Program-made: the position numbers and the translations under genes
The notes under the pieces: generated by a model
Told to the model about the DNA's origin: nothing
The model's database searches: none
Seen by the model: the letters and a program-made list of their open reading frames with translations, nothing else
Source: CAMLJR01 sp964631955
Lineage (GTDB): Bacteria > Pseudomonadota > Gammaproteobacteria > Pseudomonadales > CAMLJR01
Direction: 5' to 3'
Assembly: GCA_964631955.1 (NCBI GenBank)
Contig: CAZWBA010000007.1
Coordinates: 99,900 to 163,899 of the forward strand
Length of the DNA stretch: 64,000 bases
Shown here: piece by piece, positions 17,666 through 26,519 of the stretch
How the letters are laid out: each line of letters opens with the position of its first letter
Numbering within the stretch: position 1 is the stretch's first letter

Positions 17666-18960
17666 GCGCTTTTCTCCGCCTGTTCTAAATAGGCAATTAC
17701 ATCGCTCATATTTGCCTTCTCCCAGAGATTTAAAAACGCCGACATGATCAGCAGCTGCGAGCGCGCACGTTCGCTATTTTGAATACGTGCATCGAAGCGA
17801 TTTTCTGCATTTGCCAAGTCGGGAATATTCGAAATGAGACGCACCGAATCGAGCATCCAGTTCAATCCCATCATGGCGACATAAATGGTCAGGTGCAGTT
17901 TGAACTCGGCCAAGTCGATCACAGCTCCACCACAATTTTTGAATTCGGTGATAAATAATTCCAGCAGATCGTCCAGATGGCTATTCCACAGATCGATTTC
18001 GGCACCGCTCAGGCAACCCCAGATCGCCATCGCAACGTTCATCTGACTGACGTTACCCCAGTCCATGAGACCGCACTCAACCTGATTCTTGCTGTTACGC
18101 CAGAACCATGCGTTATCGACGTGGGCATTCCAGTGACACAACGCGATCATATCGCGCTTGCTCTGCAACACTTTATTTCCGGCTTTTTCGAGCGCCTGAA
18201 AACGCGGAGCTTCATCCTTCAGTCGATTCAAAAACTCAGTCGTGCGTATATTTTCCGGCAACAGCTGCGGATAAATCGTCGCGAACTCCGCGTATTTCTC
18301 GACGCGCTCGCTGACTTGTGCGGGCGTGTACGAGGCGCGCTTGCTCACGACCAGTTTGGTTGGATCGAATGGAAAATAGCTTTCGACAATATCGGGTAAC
18401 TTTCCGGCTTTATGCGTTCCCGCCAGTCGAGCCAAAGCCTTTATCAAGGCTCGATAATGGCCGATTTGATCGGGCATCCGATAATCGAGACATTTTGGAT
18501 ATTGCGGCTCGATGCCATTTTCGCCGTAGCCAACACGCTGCGTGATCAAAATGCCCGTGCCGGAATCATGGTGATAGTCGGAGAAATAACACACGGGCAC
18601 ATCGATGGGGAATTCGGGGCTGCGCGATAGCAACGCGAACAACACTTCCAACTCCATTTGACTACGCGCCTGGTCGCGCACTTCATTATCGAAATCACGC
18701 GAGAATTTCACGAACAGGTTCGTGTGCAAATCGGGCGCAGGCTTTTCGTATTCCACCGACAGTAATAATTTTCGCCCCGTGCTGCCGCCTTCGATTTCCT
18801 TGAACTCCGTAATGCGCGAAATGCGATTATCGAGAGGCAGGGACCCCGATGCTTGAAATGCCCGCGTGAGAAAAGCGGCACCACCAGCGTGCAGCGCTTC
18901 GCCATGAGCAGGAATATCCAGACCGATGGAATCGCCGCGAACGCAATCTATTTTCGTCAA
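17662..18960 (-). CDS. Phosphotransferase-family (APH/EcKinase-like) protein
   Basis: A 432-residue kinase-fold protein. The catalytic loop reads ALCHWNAHVDNAWF, a variant of HGDxHxxN, and GLMDWGNVSQ supplies the metal-binding Asp. Similar APH-like proteins occur beside acyl-CoA dehydrogenase and hydratase genes in lipid and steroid degraders. Its substrate is unknown. It is coupled to the hydratase downstream (ATGA overlap) and divergent from an aldo/keto reductase. Confidence 0.8.
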   Translation of the reverse strand: MTKIDCVRGDSIGLDIPAHGEALHAGGAAFLTRAFQASGSLPLDNRISRITEFKEIEGGSTGRKLLLSVEYEKPAPDLHTNLFVKFSRDFDNEVRDQARSQMELEVLFALLSRSPEFPIDVPVCYFSDYHHDSGTGILITQRVGYGENGIEPQYPKCLDYRMPDQIGHYRALIKALARLAGTHKAGKLPDIVESYFPFDPTKLVVSKRASYTPAQVSERVEKYAEFATIYPQLLPENIRTTEFLNRLKDEAPRFQALEKAGNKVLQSKRDMIALCHWNAHVDNAWFWRNSKNQVECGLMDWGNVSQMNVAMAIWGCLSGAEIDLWNSHLDDLLELFITEFKNCGGAVIDLAEFKLHLTIYVAMMGLNWMLDSVRLISNIPDLANAENRFDARIQNSERARSQLLIMSAFLNLWEKANMSDVIAYLEQAEKSA

Positions 18961-19185
18961 AGTAGTCCCCTGTTGCCGTAATTAAAACCGGCCGCTGAAA
19001 TTCAAGACTATCGCAGATTCGAGCCGCAAAGCCTGCACGGGAGAAAAAGCACCATGCCGAACAATTTGGATATCCGATCTGGACATGAGCCATTCCATTT
19101 GGCTGAATGATATCTGAGATAATCGGGAACTCTACGGCCCCGGCCTCGGCAATGGCAACATCCGCCCATTACGGAGAATTAATGC

Positions 19186-20259
19186 ATGACTCTCAAACTC
19201 GATGATTACCGGTTACTTGGCCGCTCCGGACTGCGCGTCTCACCGCTGTCGTTAGGAACAATGACTTTTGGTCTGCAGGCGGGCTGGGGCAGCAGCGATG
19301 AAGAAGCGAGGCAGATGTTCGATCACTATGTGGAGCGCGGCGGTAATTTTCTCGATACCGCCAATTTTTACGCGAATGGCGGTTCGGAAAAACTGGTCGG
19401 CGAATTGTTGCAGGGCCGCCGCGACCGCATGGTGGTTGCAACGAAATATTCGCTGACCATGCAGCCGGGCGATCCCAATGCTGGCGGTAATCATCGTAAA
19501 AACATGGTTCGCGCTGTCGAAGCGAGTTTGAGGCGCCTGCAAACCGATTACATCGATTTATATTATTTGCACATCTGGGACAACCGTACGCCTGCCGAAG
19601 AAATCATGCGCGCTTTCGACGATCTCGTACGCGCCGGAAAAATTCTTTACGTCGGCATTTCCGATACGCCGGCATGGCAGGTTTCGCGCATGCAAGCGAT
19701 CGCTGAATTGCGCGGCTGGTCGCCGCTGGTCGCTTTGCAGATTCCCTACAACCTCACCGAACGCAGCGTCGAACTCGAATTCATGCCGATGGCGCGCGAA
19801 ATGGGATTGGGGGTATTGCCCTGGGCACCGCTTGCAGGCGGTGTGCTGTCAGGAAAATATGCGCGCGAAGATTTGAACGTGCCGGTGGAGAAAAAGCTCG
19901 GAGCGCTCGATTCGCGCAAAGCGATCAATCTTGCGCGCGGTCGTTTGAGTGAACGCACACTCGATATAGCCGATGCGGTAAGTACGATCGCAAAAGAAAT
20001 GAACAGAACCTCTGCACAAATCGCACTTGCCTGGACCTTATTGAATCCCGCCGTGGTTTCGCCGTTGATTGGCGCACGCACATTCGCGCAATTCGAGGAC
20101 AATCTCGCCGCGCTCGATGTCGAGTTTACCGTTGATCAGATCAGACGACTGGATGAAGTGAGCCGTATCGAGCTCAGCTTTCCGCACGATATGCTCGATA
20201 CGGAAATCACCAAAGGCATGTTCGGAGGAGTGAATATCGAGAAGGCGCGGTGGCGTTAA
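19186..20259 (+). CDS. Aldo/keto reductase
   Basis: A 357-residue NADPH-type aldo/keto reductase. It begins YRLLGRSGLRVSPLSLGTMTFG, has FLDTANFYANGGSEKLVGE (catalytic Asp and Tyr), VVATKYS (Lys) and YIDLYYLHIWD (His). GARTFAQFEDNLAALDVEF is the C-terminal cofactor motif. GGAGA precedes the ATG. It converges with a thioesterase gene ten bases away. It should reduce an aldehyde or ketone; the substrate is not evident. Confidence 0.92.
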   Translation: MTLKLDDYRLLGRSGLRVSPLSLGTMTFGLQAGWGSSDEEARQMFDHYVERGGNFLDTANFYANGGSEKLVGELLQGRRDRMVVATKYSLTMQPGDPNAGGNHRKNMVRAVEASLRRLQTDYIDLYYLHIWDNRTPAEEIMRAFDDLVRAGKILYVGISDTPAWQVSRMQAIAELRGWSPLVALQIPYNLTERSVELEFMPMAREMGLGVLPWAPLAGGVLSGKYAREDLNVPVEKKLGALDSRKAINLARGRLSERTLDIADAVSTIAKEMNRTSAQIALAWTLLNPAVVSPLIGARTFAQFEDNLAALDVEFTVDQIRRLDEVSRIELSFPHDMLDTEITKGMFGGVNIEKARWR

Positions 20260-20268
20260 ACTATTTTT

Positions 20269-20697
20269 TTACTGACGCTGCTCCATCACTTTCCACAGGC
20301 CTTCGCAACTCGCGACCACGCGTTCGTCGACCATGATGAACCCGCGCACGAACACGATGGATTTCGTGGCGCGGACGATTTCAGCCTTGCAGGTAACGAA
20401 TTCGCCGACGCGAGCGACCGAGACAAATTGCGACTGTAACGATAACGTTACACAGCGATTGTGACCGAGCACGTCGGATACGGTGACGCCGAGGCCCATA
20501 TCGGCGAAGGTCATTACCAGTCCGCCGTGAATGGTGCCGATATGATTATTGCAGTGTCGGTCTTCGATGATCAGACCGAGCGCTCGCCGCCCATCGACGA
20601 CGCGTATCCAGAACGGACCCGCGACGCCGGAGAACCCGCCGAGTTCGGCGCGCTCCCAACCTTCGGCCTGAAGAGATTCTGGCGTCGTACCACTCAC
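20269..20697 (-). CDS. Hotdog-fold thioesterase (PaaI family)
   Basis: A 142-residue hotdog protein. HIGTIHGGLVMTFADMGLG is the PaaI/4HBT signature, and the rest (RCVTLSLQSQFVSVARVGEF) matches the fold. It should hydrolyse an acyl-CoA ester. It lies 33 bp downstream of the acyl-CoA dehydrogenase pair on the same strand and probably recycles CoA in that pathway. Confidence 0.9.
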   Translation of the reverse strand: MSGTTPESLQAEGWERAELGGFSGVAGPFWIRVVDGRRALGLIIEDRHCNNHIGTIHGGLVMTFADMGLGVTVSDVLGHNRCVTLSLQSQFVSVARVGEFVTCKAEIVRATKSIVFVRGFIMVDERVVASCEGLWKVMEQRQ

Positions 20698-20730
20698 TCG
20701 CGCACCTCACTCAATCGATAAATAAAATAA

Positions 20731-21666
20731 TCAGGCCGCGCCATGCTCAGCGAAGTAATGTTCAGAGAAACAATGTTCGGCCACAACGATGGCCTGACCC
20801 GCGCGACCACCCTGCTCGCCGAGCAATGCTTTCATGCGATAGGTCCACAGATGCAACGACATTTCGAGCGTCATGCCCATCGCGCCCATCATTTGATGCA
20901 CGTCGTAAATCACGCGCGTTGCACTGTCTTGCGCATAAAGTGCAGCGACTGCGGCGTCGCCTGCATCACCGGACCACGCCGCTTTGCGCGCGAGCCAGCG
21001 CACGCCGCCTGCGAGCACTGCACACTCGGCCATGCGATGACGCAGCGCTTGAAATGTTCCAAGTGGACGACCGAATTGTTTGCGCACGCTGATGTGTTCG
21101 ACAGTCGCATCGATCGCCGCTTTTAATAAACCCGCCATTTCAGCGGCACATGCAACACGCAACCAGGTTTTTACTTTCGCTGCATCTTCAGCAGAAAGTA
21201 ATTTCACTTCGGGTTTTACTTTGAAGCGGCCCATTGGATAGGCGTAAAGCGATTCGGGCAGTGCTTCGACTTGATCCGGTGTTGGATGCGCAATACCGAC
21301 ATTGTCGCCGTCAATCACGATGACAGTTTTTGCAGTTGCGAGAAAACGTCCTGGGCGACCGTTTTCAACGACAGAGAATGGTCGCGGTAATTCCATATCG
21401 AGTTGCGGGCGCACGATCATCGACAATGCGGTTTCGCAGGTGTACGGCAACCGCGCGAGACGCTCGACCGCTAACGCTGCCGATAAGGCGCCCAGTTCTG
21501 GAATGGCGCCGATATCGAAATACTGGCCCTCTTCCAGTTCGTTTTCGAGCTTGTCGTTGACGAGCGCGAATTTATGAAACTCGGCGGGAACCAGTGCAAA
21601 TTCTTCGGCCAGTTTATCGAGCGCGCTTTCGATCGCCGACTGATCTTCGTTGAGTGTGAAATCCAT
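20731..21666 (-). CDS. Acyl-CoA dehydrogenase, small subunit of a split pair
   Basis: A 311-residue acyl-CoA dehydrogenase-like chain, shorter than the roughly 380 of single enzymes. It begins MDFTLNEDQSAIESALDKLAEEF, contains VRKQFGRPLGTFQALRHRMAE and ends with MGAMGMTLEMSLHLWTYRM, without the usual C-terminal EIQRN segment. Its ATG overlaps the stop of the larger chain by one base. This resembles heteromeric acyl-CoA dehydrogenases known from steroid side-chain degradation (ChsE1/ChsE2-like); the analogy is by layout, not by proven identity. Confidence 0.88.
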   Translation of the reverse strand: MDFTLNEDQSAIESALDKLAEEFALVPAEFHKFALVNDKLENELEEGQYFDIGAIPELGALSAALAVERLARLPYTCETALSMIVRPQLDMELPRPFSVVENGRPGRFLATAKTVIVIDGDNVGIAHPTPDQVEALPESLYAYPMGRFKVKPEVKLLSAEDAAKVKTWLRVACAAEMAGLLKAAIDATVEHISVRKQFGRPLGTFQALRHRMAECAVLAGGVRWLARKAAWSGDAGDAAVAALYAQDSATRVIYDVHQMMGAMGMTLEMSLHLWTYRMKALLGEQGGRAGQAIVVAEHCFSEHYFAEHGAA

Positions 21667-22817
21667 CAGCGAGGCTCCCGCGGTAATTGCAACAGTTCGG
21701 TGGCGATTAAATTCAATTGAATTTCGGCAGCGCCCGAGGCGATGCCCGCAACGATGCCGCGCTGATGATGTGCGAGCAACATCGGATCGCCGCCCGCCAA
21801 TGATTCGGGCACATGCTCGACCACGAATTCCGCGACGAGACGCTCGCAGATAACCGTCGAAAAACGGCCCGCACTCGCTTCGGGACTGGTCGCCTGACCA
21901 TGCACGCGCTGATCGATGATGCTGTAGCTATAAAGACGCGACACTTCGCACGCCGCGTGCGCTTTCGCCGCCTGTTCGGCAACGCCCGGCGTAAAACGTC
22001 CGGCTTTTTTCAGCAGCGCCACCGCGCGATGCAACATGCGCGATGCCAGCGAGAACCGCGGAATACCGACACGTTCGAGCGATAACGAAATACGCACGAT
22101 TTCCCACGCCTGCCCTTCTTCACCGAGACGCGCGCTGACCGGCACTTTCACATCGTCGAAAAATACTTCGTGAATATCGCCTTCGCCGATGATGCTTGGA
22201 ATATTGCGCACGATGATGCCGGGAGTATCCATCGGCACCAGGAAAATCGAAATACCGCCTTTGCCTGGCGATGTGCGTGCAAGCAGGAAGCAAGTCTCAG
22301 CATCGCCTGCGTACGAAGTCCAGATTTTCTGGCCGTTGATTTTGTACACGTCTTTATCAGTTCCGGCGCCATCGCGTTCGGCGCGTGTGCGCAGCGATGC
22401 GAGATCCGAGCCCGACTCAGGCTCGGAAAAACCCTGACACCAGATCGTTTCGCCGCGCGCCATCGGCGGAATATAACGCTGCTGCTGTTCTTCCGAACCG
22501 AACTTCATGAGCGTCGGGCCGATCCAGTTCACGTTCATATACTGGCCGCCGCGCGGTTCGCCCGCCATCCACATTTCCTCGGCGAGGATGAATGCGATCC
22601 ACGGATCGGCATCGCGACCGCCCCAGCGTGCGGGCCAATGCGGAATCAACAAGCCTTCAGCTGCAAGTGCGCCGCAGAATTTGCGTGCGAACGTGGTCTG
22701 CTCATGCGAAGCCGGACCATGCGCCAGAGTCTCCCAGTCGGCGGGAAGATTGGCTTTCAGAAATGCGCGAACAGTCGAACGGAAATTCTCCTGCTCTGAA
22801 TTCCAAGCGAAATCCAT
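21666..22817 (-). CDS. Acyl-CoA dehydrogenase, large subunit of a split pair
   Basis: A 383-residue FAD-dependent acyl-CoA dehydrogenase. It has WCQGFSEPESGSDLASLRT and INGQKIWTSYAGDAETCFLL for substrate/FAD binding, and the C-terminal GAAEIQLNLIATELLQLPR equivalent to the EIQRNxIAExxLGLPR signature. It is the first gene of a set with the small chain and the PaaI thioesterase. It should desaturate an acyl-CoA as a heteromer with the downstream chain. Confidence 0.92.
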   Translation of the reverse strand: MDFAWNSEQENFRSTVRAFLKANLPADWETLAHGPASHEQTTFARKFCGALAAEGLLIPHWPARWGGRDADPWIAFILAEEMWMAGEPRGGQYMNVNWIGPTLMKFGSEEQQQRYIPPMARGETIWCQGFSEPESGSDLASLRTRAERDGAGTDKDVYKINGQKIWTSYAGDAETCFLLARTSPGKGGISIFLVPMDTPGIIVRNIPSIIGEGDIHEVFFDDVKVPVSARLGEEGQAWEIVRISLSLERVGIPRFSLASRMLHRAVALLKKAGRFTPGVAEQAAKAHAACEVSRLYSYSIIDQRVHGQATSPEASAGRFSTVICERLVAEFVVEHVPESLAGGDPMLLAHHQRGIVAGIASGAAEIQLNLIATELLQLPREPR

Positions 22818-22865
22818 TGATAGAAACCTGAGTTAATTAATTTTTAAACTGCGTCGAATTAAGTC

Positions 22866-22925
22866 ATTCCCGCACAGGCGGGAATCCAGAGAACTTCGGA
22901 GACACAGACTCCCGCCTGCGCGGGA
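22866..22925. repeat. Pair of REP-like palindromes
   Basis: ATTCCCGCACAGGCGGGAAT (22866-22885) and TCCCGCCTGCGCGGGA (22910-22925) are each palindromic and inverted relative to each other, separated by 24 bp. The core CCCGC-N-GCGGGAATCC is a widespread type of bacterial intergenic repeat. The unit lies between two genes of the same strand and could affect transcript stability. Confidence 0.7.
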
Positions 22926-22962
22926 GAGACAACGTATCCAACGTTCCCAATTTTTAAAATGC

Positions 22963-23775
22963 TTACTCACTCTTGCCTTTCGATCCGAGCTTGGCGAGAT
23001 AAGCATCCATGCCCGCGAGATAATGCGGGTTCAGCATCAATGCGCTATTCGCGAGACGCTCGACCTGACGCGCCTGATCGCGACCCACTTCGTAAGCCAG
23101 TTCAATCGCGAGTTTCGCCGTGCCCATCTGTTCGCCGTGTTGCTCAGCCAAATGACGGCAGAATTTCATCACGTCTTCTTCGAAAGTTTCGTCGGGGAAT
23201 ACTTCGTGAACGAGCCCCATGATCAACGCTTTATCTGCATTAGCCGGTAAATTCGCCATCACGAGATAACGTGTCCAGTGCGGACCGATCAAGCGCGCGA
23301 GACGGCTCACACCGTTCGATGCGGGCAGAACGCCGAATTTACCTTCGGGGAAGGAATAGCTCGCGCTTTTTGCCGCGAGACGGAAATCGCAGGACAGCGA
23401 CAATTCCAGGCCGCCGCCGACGCAGGTGGCGTGATGTGCGACGACGATCGGCTTTTCGATGTGTTCCATTTCGTCGTAAATGCGCTGCATGCCATGCAGT
23501 TTCAGCCGATGCTTTTCCCGAATCGCGACGCCCGTGCGCGCGATTTCAGCGGGCTCGCCCGATTTGTCGCGCAAATCGGCGCCCGAGCAGAAATAACGGC
23601 CGGTGGCGCGAATCAACATGACTTTCAACGCGGGCGTGTCGCGAAAACGATGCACCGCCTCTTCGAACAATGCCATCGTTTCGCCGGTCAACGCATTCAA
23701 TTTGTCCGGGCGATTGAGCGTGCAAATAATGATTGCACCCTCTTCGTTTACGAGTAAATGTGGAGCCTCTGACAT
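22963..23775 (-). CDS. Enoyl-CoA hydratase/isomerase family protein
   Basis: A 270-residue crotonase. Family motifs are IICTLNRPDKLNALTG, ATGRYFCSGADLRD and HHATCVGGGLELSLSCDFRLA, followed by KFGVLPASNGVSRLARLIG. It lies 61 bp downstream of the fused acyl-CoA dehydrogenase gene on the same strand; hydration after desaturation is the obvious pairing. Confidence 0.92.
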   Translation of the reverse strand: MSEAPHLLVNEEGAIIICTLNRPDKLNALTGETMALFEEAVHRFRDTPALKVMLIRATGRYFCSGADLRDKSGEPAEIARTGVAIREKHRLKLHGMQRIYDEMEHIEKPIVVAHHATCVGGGLELSLSCDFRLAAKSASYSFPEGKFGVLPASNGVSRLARLIGPHWTRYLVMANLPANADKALIMGLVHEVFPDETFEEDVMKFCRHLAEQHGEQMGTAKLAIELAYEVGRDQARQVERLANSALMLNPHYLAGMDAYLAKLGSKGKSE

Positions 23776-23836
23776 CGTTCTCTCCCCTAACGCTTTTTCT
23801 CAGGCTCAATTAAACGCTTGCGCCTGAATTCAATTG

Positions 23837-26050
23837 TTAGCCACGCGAGCGCGGCAGACCCAATGCACGTTCCGCGATCATGCTGCGATGAACCTCGGAG
23901 GTACCGCCGTAAATCGTGGTGCCGTGCGCATGGCGATAGGCGAGATTGAGTTCGCCGGCAGCGCCTTCGCGTTTCGATAACGAATACGGCGCCGTCAGAT
24001 GCAGCAGATCACGCGAATCGGACTGGAATTTTTCCGACGAGAACATTTTGATCATCGGACCGTAAGCGAGATTCGGCAATTTGTTCACGCCGACCCACAG
24101 CGCGCGATTCGCGAGTACATCGGAAATGAAGAAATGCGCCCAGGTGCGCGCCAGACGTTTCTGCGCATCGACATCCTCGATCAGCGGACGACCGTCTTTC
24201 TGAATTTCGCGGCACAGATGTTCAGCAGCAACGGTCATCGCGCGCTGGCTCTTGCCGAAGCCGCCGCCGTGTTCGAGTTCGAGCGCAGCCGCCATGACTT
24301 TCACGCCGCCATCGACAGGACCGAGGCGATAACGATCGGGAATGACGACGTTGTCGTAGAACGTTGCGTTGGTGCGTTCATCCTGAAAGGTAAATACCGG
24401 GTGGATTTCGATACCCGGTGTATTGAGCGGCACCACGAACATGGTGAGGCCCTTGTGTTTCGGCACATCGGGATTGGTGCGCGTGAGCATCAACACGTAC
24501 TGCGCGATATTCGCGCCCGAGGTCCACATTTTCGCGCCGTCGATACGCCACGAGCCATCGGGTAATTGCGTCGCTTTGGTTTTCGCCGCGAACACATCGG
24601 AACCGCAACCGGGCTCGGAATAACCGAGACTGCACACGGCATCGCCGTTCATGATTTTGGTGAGCACTTCTTCTTTCAGTTCATCGTTGCCGGCTTTGCG
24701 GATCATGGTGCCGACCAGATCGGTGGTGCTCACGGGGTGCGTGGTCCAGCCGTGCTTTTCCCATACCGAGCGGAATGCGTTCATCACATACGGGGCAGCT
24801 TCGCGCCCGCCGTATTCCTTCGGCCAGTGCGGGAACAGGAAACGGTTTTGCGCGAGCTTCTTGTGCACGCCCGCATCGTAACCATCGAACGAGTAATGCG
24901 CTTTTTTGCGCAGTTCGGGCGTCAGGGTGGCATTGAAGAAATCGTCGAGTTCTTTGGCGAGCGCGCGCGCTTCGTCGCCGAGATCGAAATCGAGCGTGAT
25001 CTCGCCCACGTCGGGCAATTCGACTTTTTCATTCGCATACAAACGACGCCCGGCTTCGGCCAGAAAGTTGCCGGGGTCGCCGTACACTAGCGGCCACGCT
25101 TTGGCGCGCAGGTTATATAAATGAATATCGTATTCGGTGGCGAGACCATAACCGCCGAAGGTGTGCAGCGCCTGTGTCACCGCGCGGCCGGCGGTATCGG
25201 CATTCCACCAGATCGCGAGGGAAATTTCGGGGGCCGCTTCGGGCAGACCTTTGGCGATGTCGTGAATCGCTTTCCAGGCGAGATATTTGCCGCCGTCGGT
25301 TTCGGCGATCAAATCCGCAAGAGGATGTGACATCGCCTGATACGCACCGATCGGCTGACCGAAGGCTTCGCGCTCGCAGGCATAAACAGCGGCGAGACGA
25401 ATCGCTTCGCGCGATAAACCCGACAGCGAAACCGCCATCAGCAATTTCCATTCTTCGAGTGCCTGCGCGAACACCTTCAGCGCATCGGCACCTTCGCCGA
25501 TCACAGCGCGATTCGAACCATTGAGTTTGATTTCGGCGATCGGTGTCTGCGCGAGATTTTCTTCGCCGCGCTGCTCATCTTTTGAAAGAGAAACGAGAAC
25601 GATTCTGTCGCCATCGCGCGCGACGATTGCATCGGCGACGGCGCCGCCGGCGATCCATTGCACCGGGTTTTTTGCGACATCATGAAACGCGATGCTGAGA
25701 ATCTTTTCACCGCCGATCACGCTTTCGAGCAATTGGCTGTGCGCGTCGCCGCCGACGATCGCGAGCACGCGCGCCGCCACCAGCGCCTCCGCAATCGGAC
25801 CCGAGGCGAGCGTGCGGCCCGCTTCTTCGAGCAATACCGCCGCATCCATGACACCGAGTCCAAGACCGCCGAAATCCTCCGGCACCCGCAAGCCGAATGC
25901 ACCGAGCTCGGCCAGGCCGCTCCATAACTCAGCATCGAAGCCGCCTTTTTCGGCGGCGGCGCGAACCCGCGCCGTGCTGCTCTGGTCATCGAGGAAACGC
26001 GCAAATGACTCGCGCATCATCCGTTGGTCATCGGACAGTTCGAAATTCAT
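23837..26050 (-). CDS. Fused double acyl-CoA dehydrogenase
   Basis: A 737-residue protein made of two acyl-CoA dehydrogenase domains. The first (about 1-340) begins MNFELSDDQRMMRESFARFL and ends with HTFGGYGLATEYDIHLYNLR, like the small subunit at 20731. The second (about 350-737) contains LGYSEPGCGSDVFAAKTKA, the IDGAKMWTSGANIAQYVLML segment and the terminal GGTSEVHRSMIAERALGLPR, like a catalytic chain. The frame is open 46 residues further upstream, but ATG 26050 starts the family homology. It is thus a one-chain version of the split pair nearby. Confidence 0.9.
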   Translation of the reverse strand: MNFELSDDQRMMRESFARFLDDQSSTARVRAAAEKGGFDAELWSGLAELGAFGLRVPEDFGGLGLGVMDAAVLLEEAGRTLASGPIAEALVAARVLAIVGGDAHSQLLESVIGGEKILSIAFHDVAKNPVQWIAGGAVADAIVARDGDRIVLVSLSKDEQRGEENLAQTPIAEIKLNGSNRAVIGEGADALKVFAQALEEWKLLMAVSLSGLSREAIRLAAVYACEREAFGQPIGAYQAMSHPLADLIAETDGGKYLAWKAIHDIAKGLPEAAPEISLAIWWNADTAGRAVTQALHTFGGYGLATEYDIHLYNLRAKAWPLVYGDPGNFLAEAGRRLYANEKVELPDVGEITLDFDLGDEARALAKELDDFFNATLTPELRKKAHYSFDGYDAGVHKKLAQNRFLFPHWPKEYGGREAAPYVMNAFRSVWEKHGWTTHPVSTTDLVGTMIRKAGNDELKEEVLTKIMNGDAVCSLGYSEPGCGSDVFAAKTKATQLPDGSWRIDGAKMWTSGANIAQYVLMLTRTNPDVPKHKGLTMFVVPLNTPGIEIHPVFTFQDERTNATFYDNVVIPDRYRLGPVDGGVKVMAAALELEHGGGFGKSQRAMTVAAEHLCREIQKDGRPLIEDVDAQKRLARTWAHFFISDVLANRALWVGVNKLPNLAYGPMIKMFSSEKFQSDSRDLLHLTAPYSLSKREGAAGELNLAYRHAHGTTIYGGTSEVHRSMIAERALGLPRSRG

Positions 26051-26519
26051 CGTTGAGGTGACTCCGCAAAAGCTGGTTGTCAAAAACGGCGGCAGGCTGT
26101 CGCACCGACTGTTTCGATAACGAGGTTCGTATCGAAAGGAACAGCCGCGACAATTGACTGCGATTTCATCCAGCCGCAAGCCATGCACGTCGAACGCGCT
26201 GGCGAAATTACTGACTGGAAATTGATTCTTCGAGCCCTGCGCCCGTTGATAACGGCAGATCGGGATGGATTCGCCGCATGAGGATAGCCCTCATGATTGG
26301 CTGCGCCGGGGGCGAAGCAGACTACTATGGCGCGTCTGAGGCAGTCAACAAAGCTGTACAGCTCACGATGGCGAGAACGCCATGAAAATACAGCGGAATT
26401 CCAGCGCGAGGCGCGCCAGCTGCAGGCTTAAAATTTGGTTACAACGCATTGACATCAATTGACTCGACCGTGCTTTGCCGCTCACAATGCCGCGCGATTT
26501 CCAGGAGAAGCTACGACTC
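26051..26519. other. Divergent intergenic region
   Basis: This 469-bp gap separates the acyl-CoA dehydrogenase (minus) from the PQQ dehydrogenase (plus) and must hold both promoters. I see a TCAATTGA palindrome near 26455 with TTGACA just before it, but no convincing gene or RNA. Confidence 0.5.
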
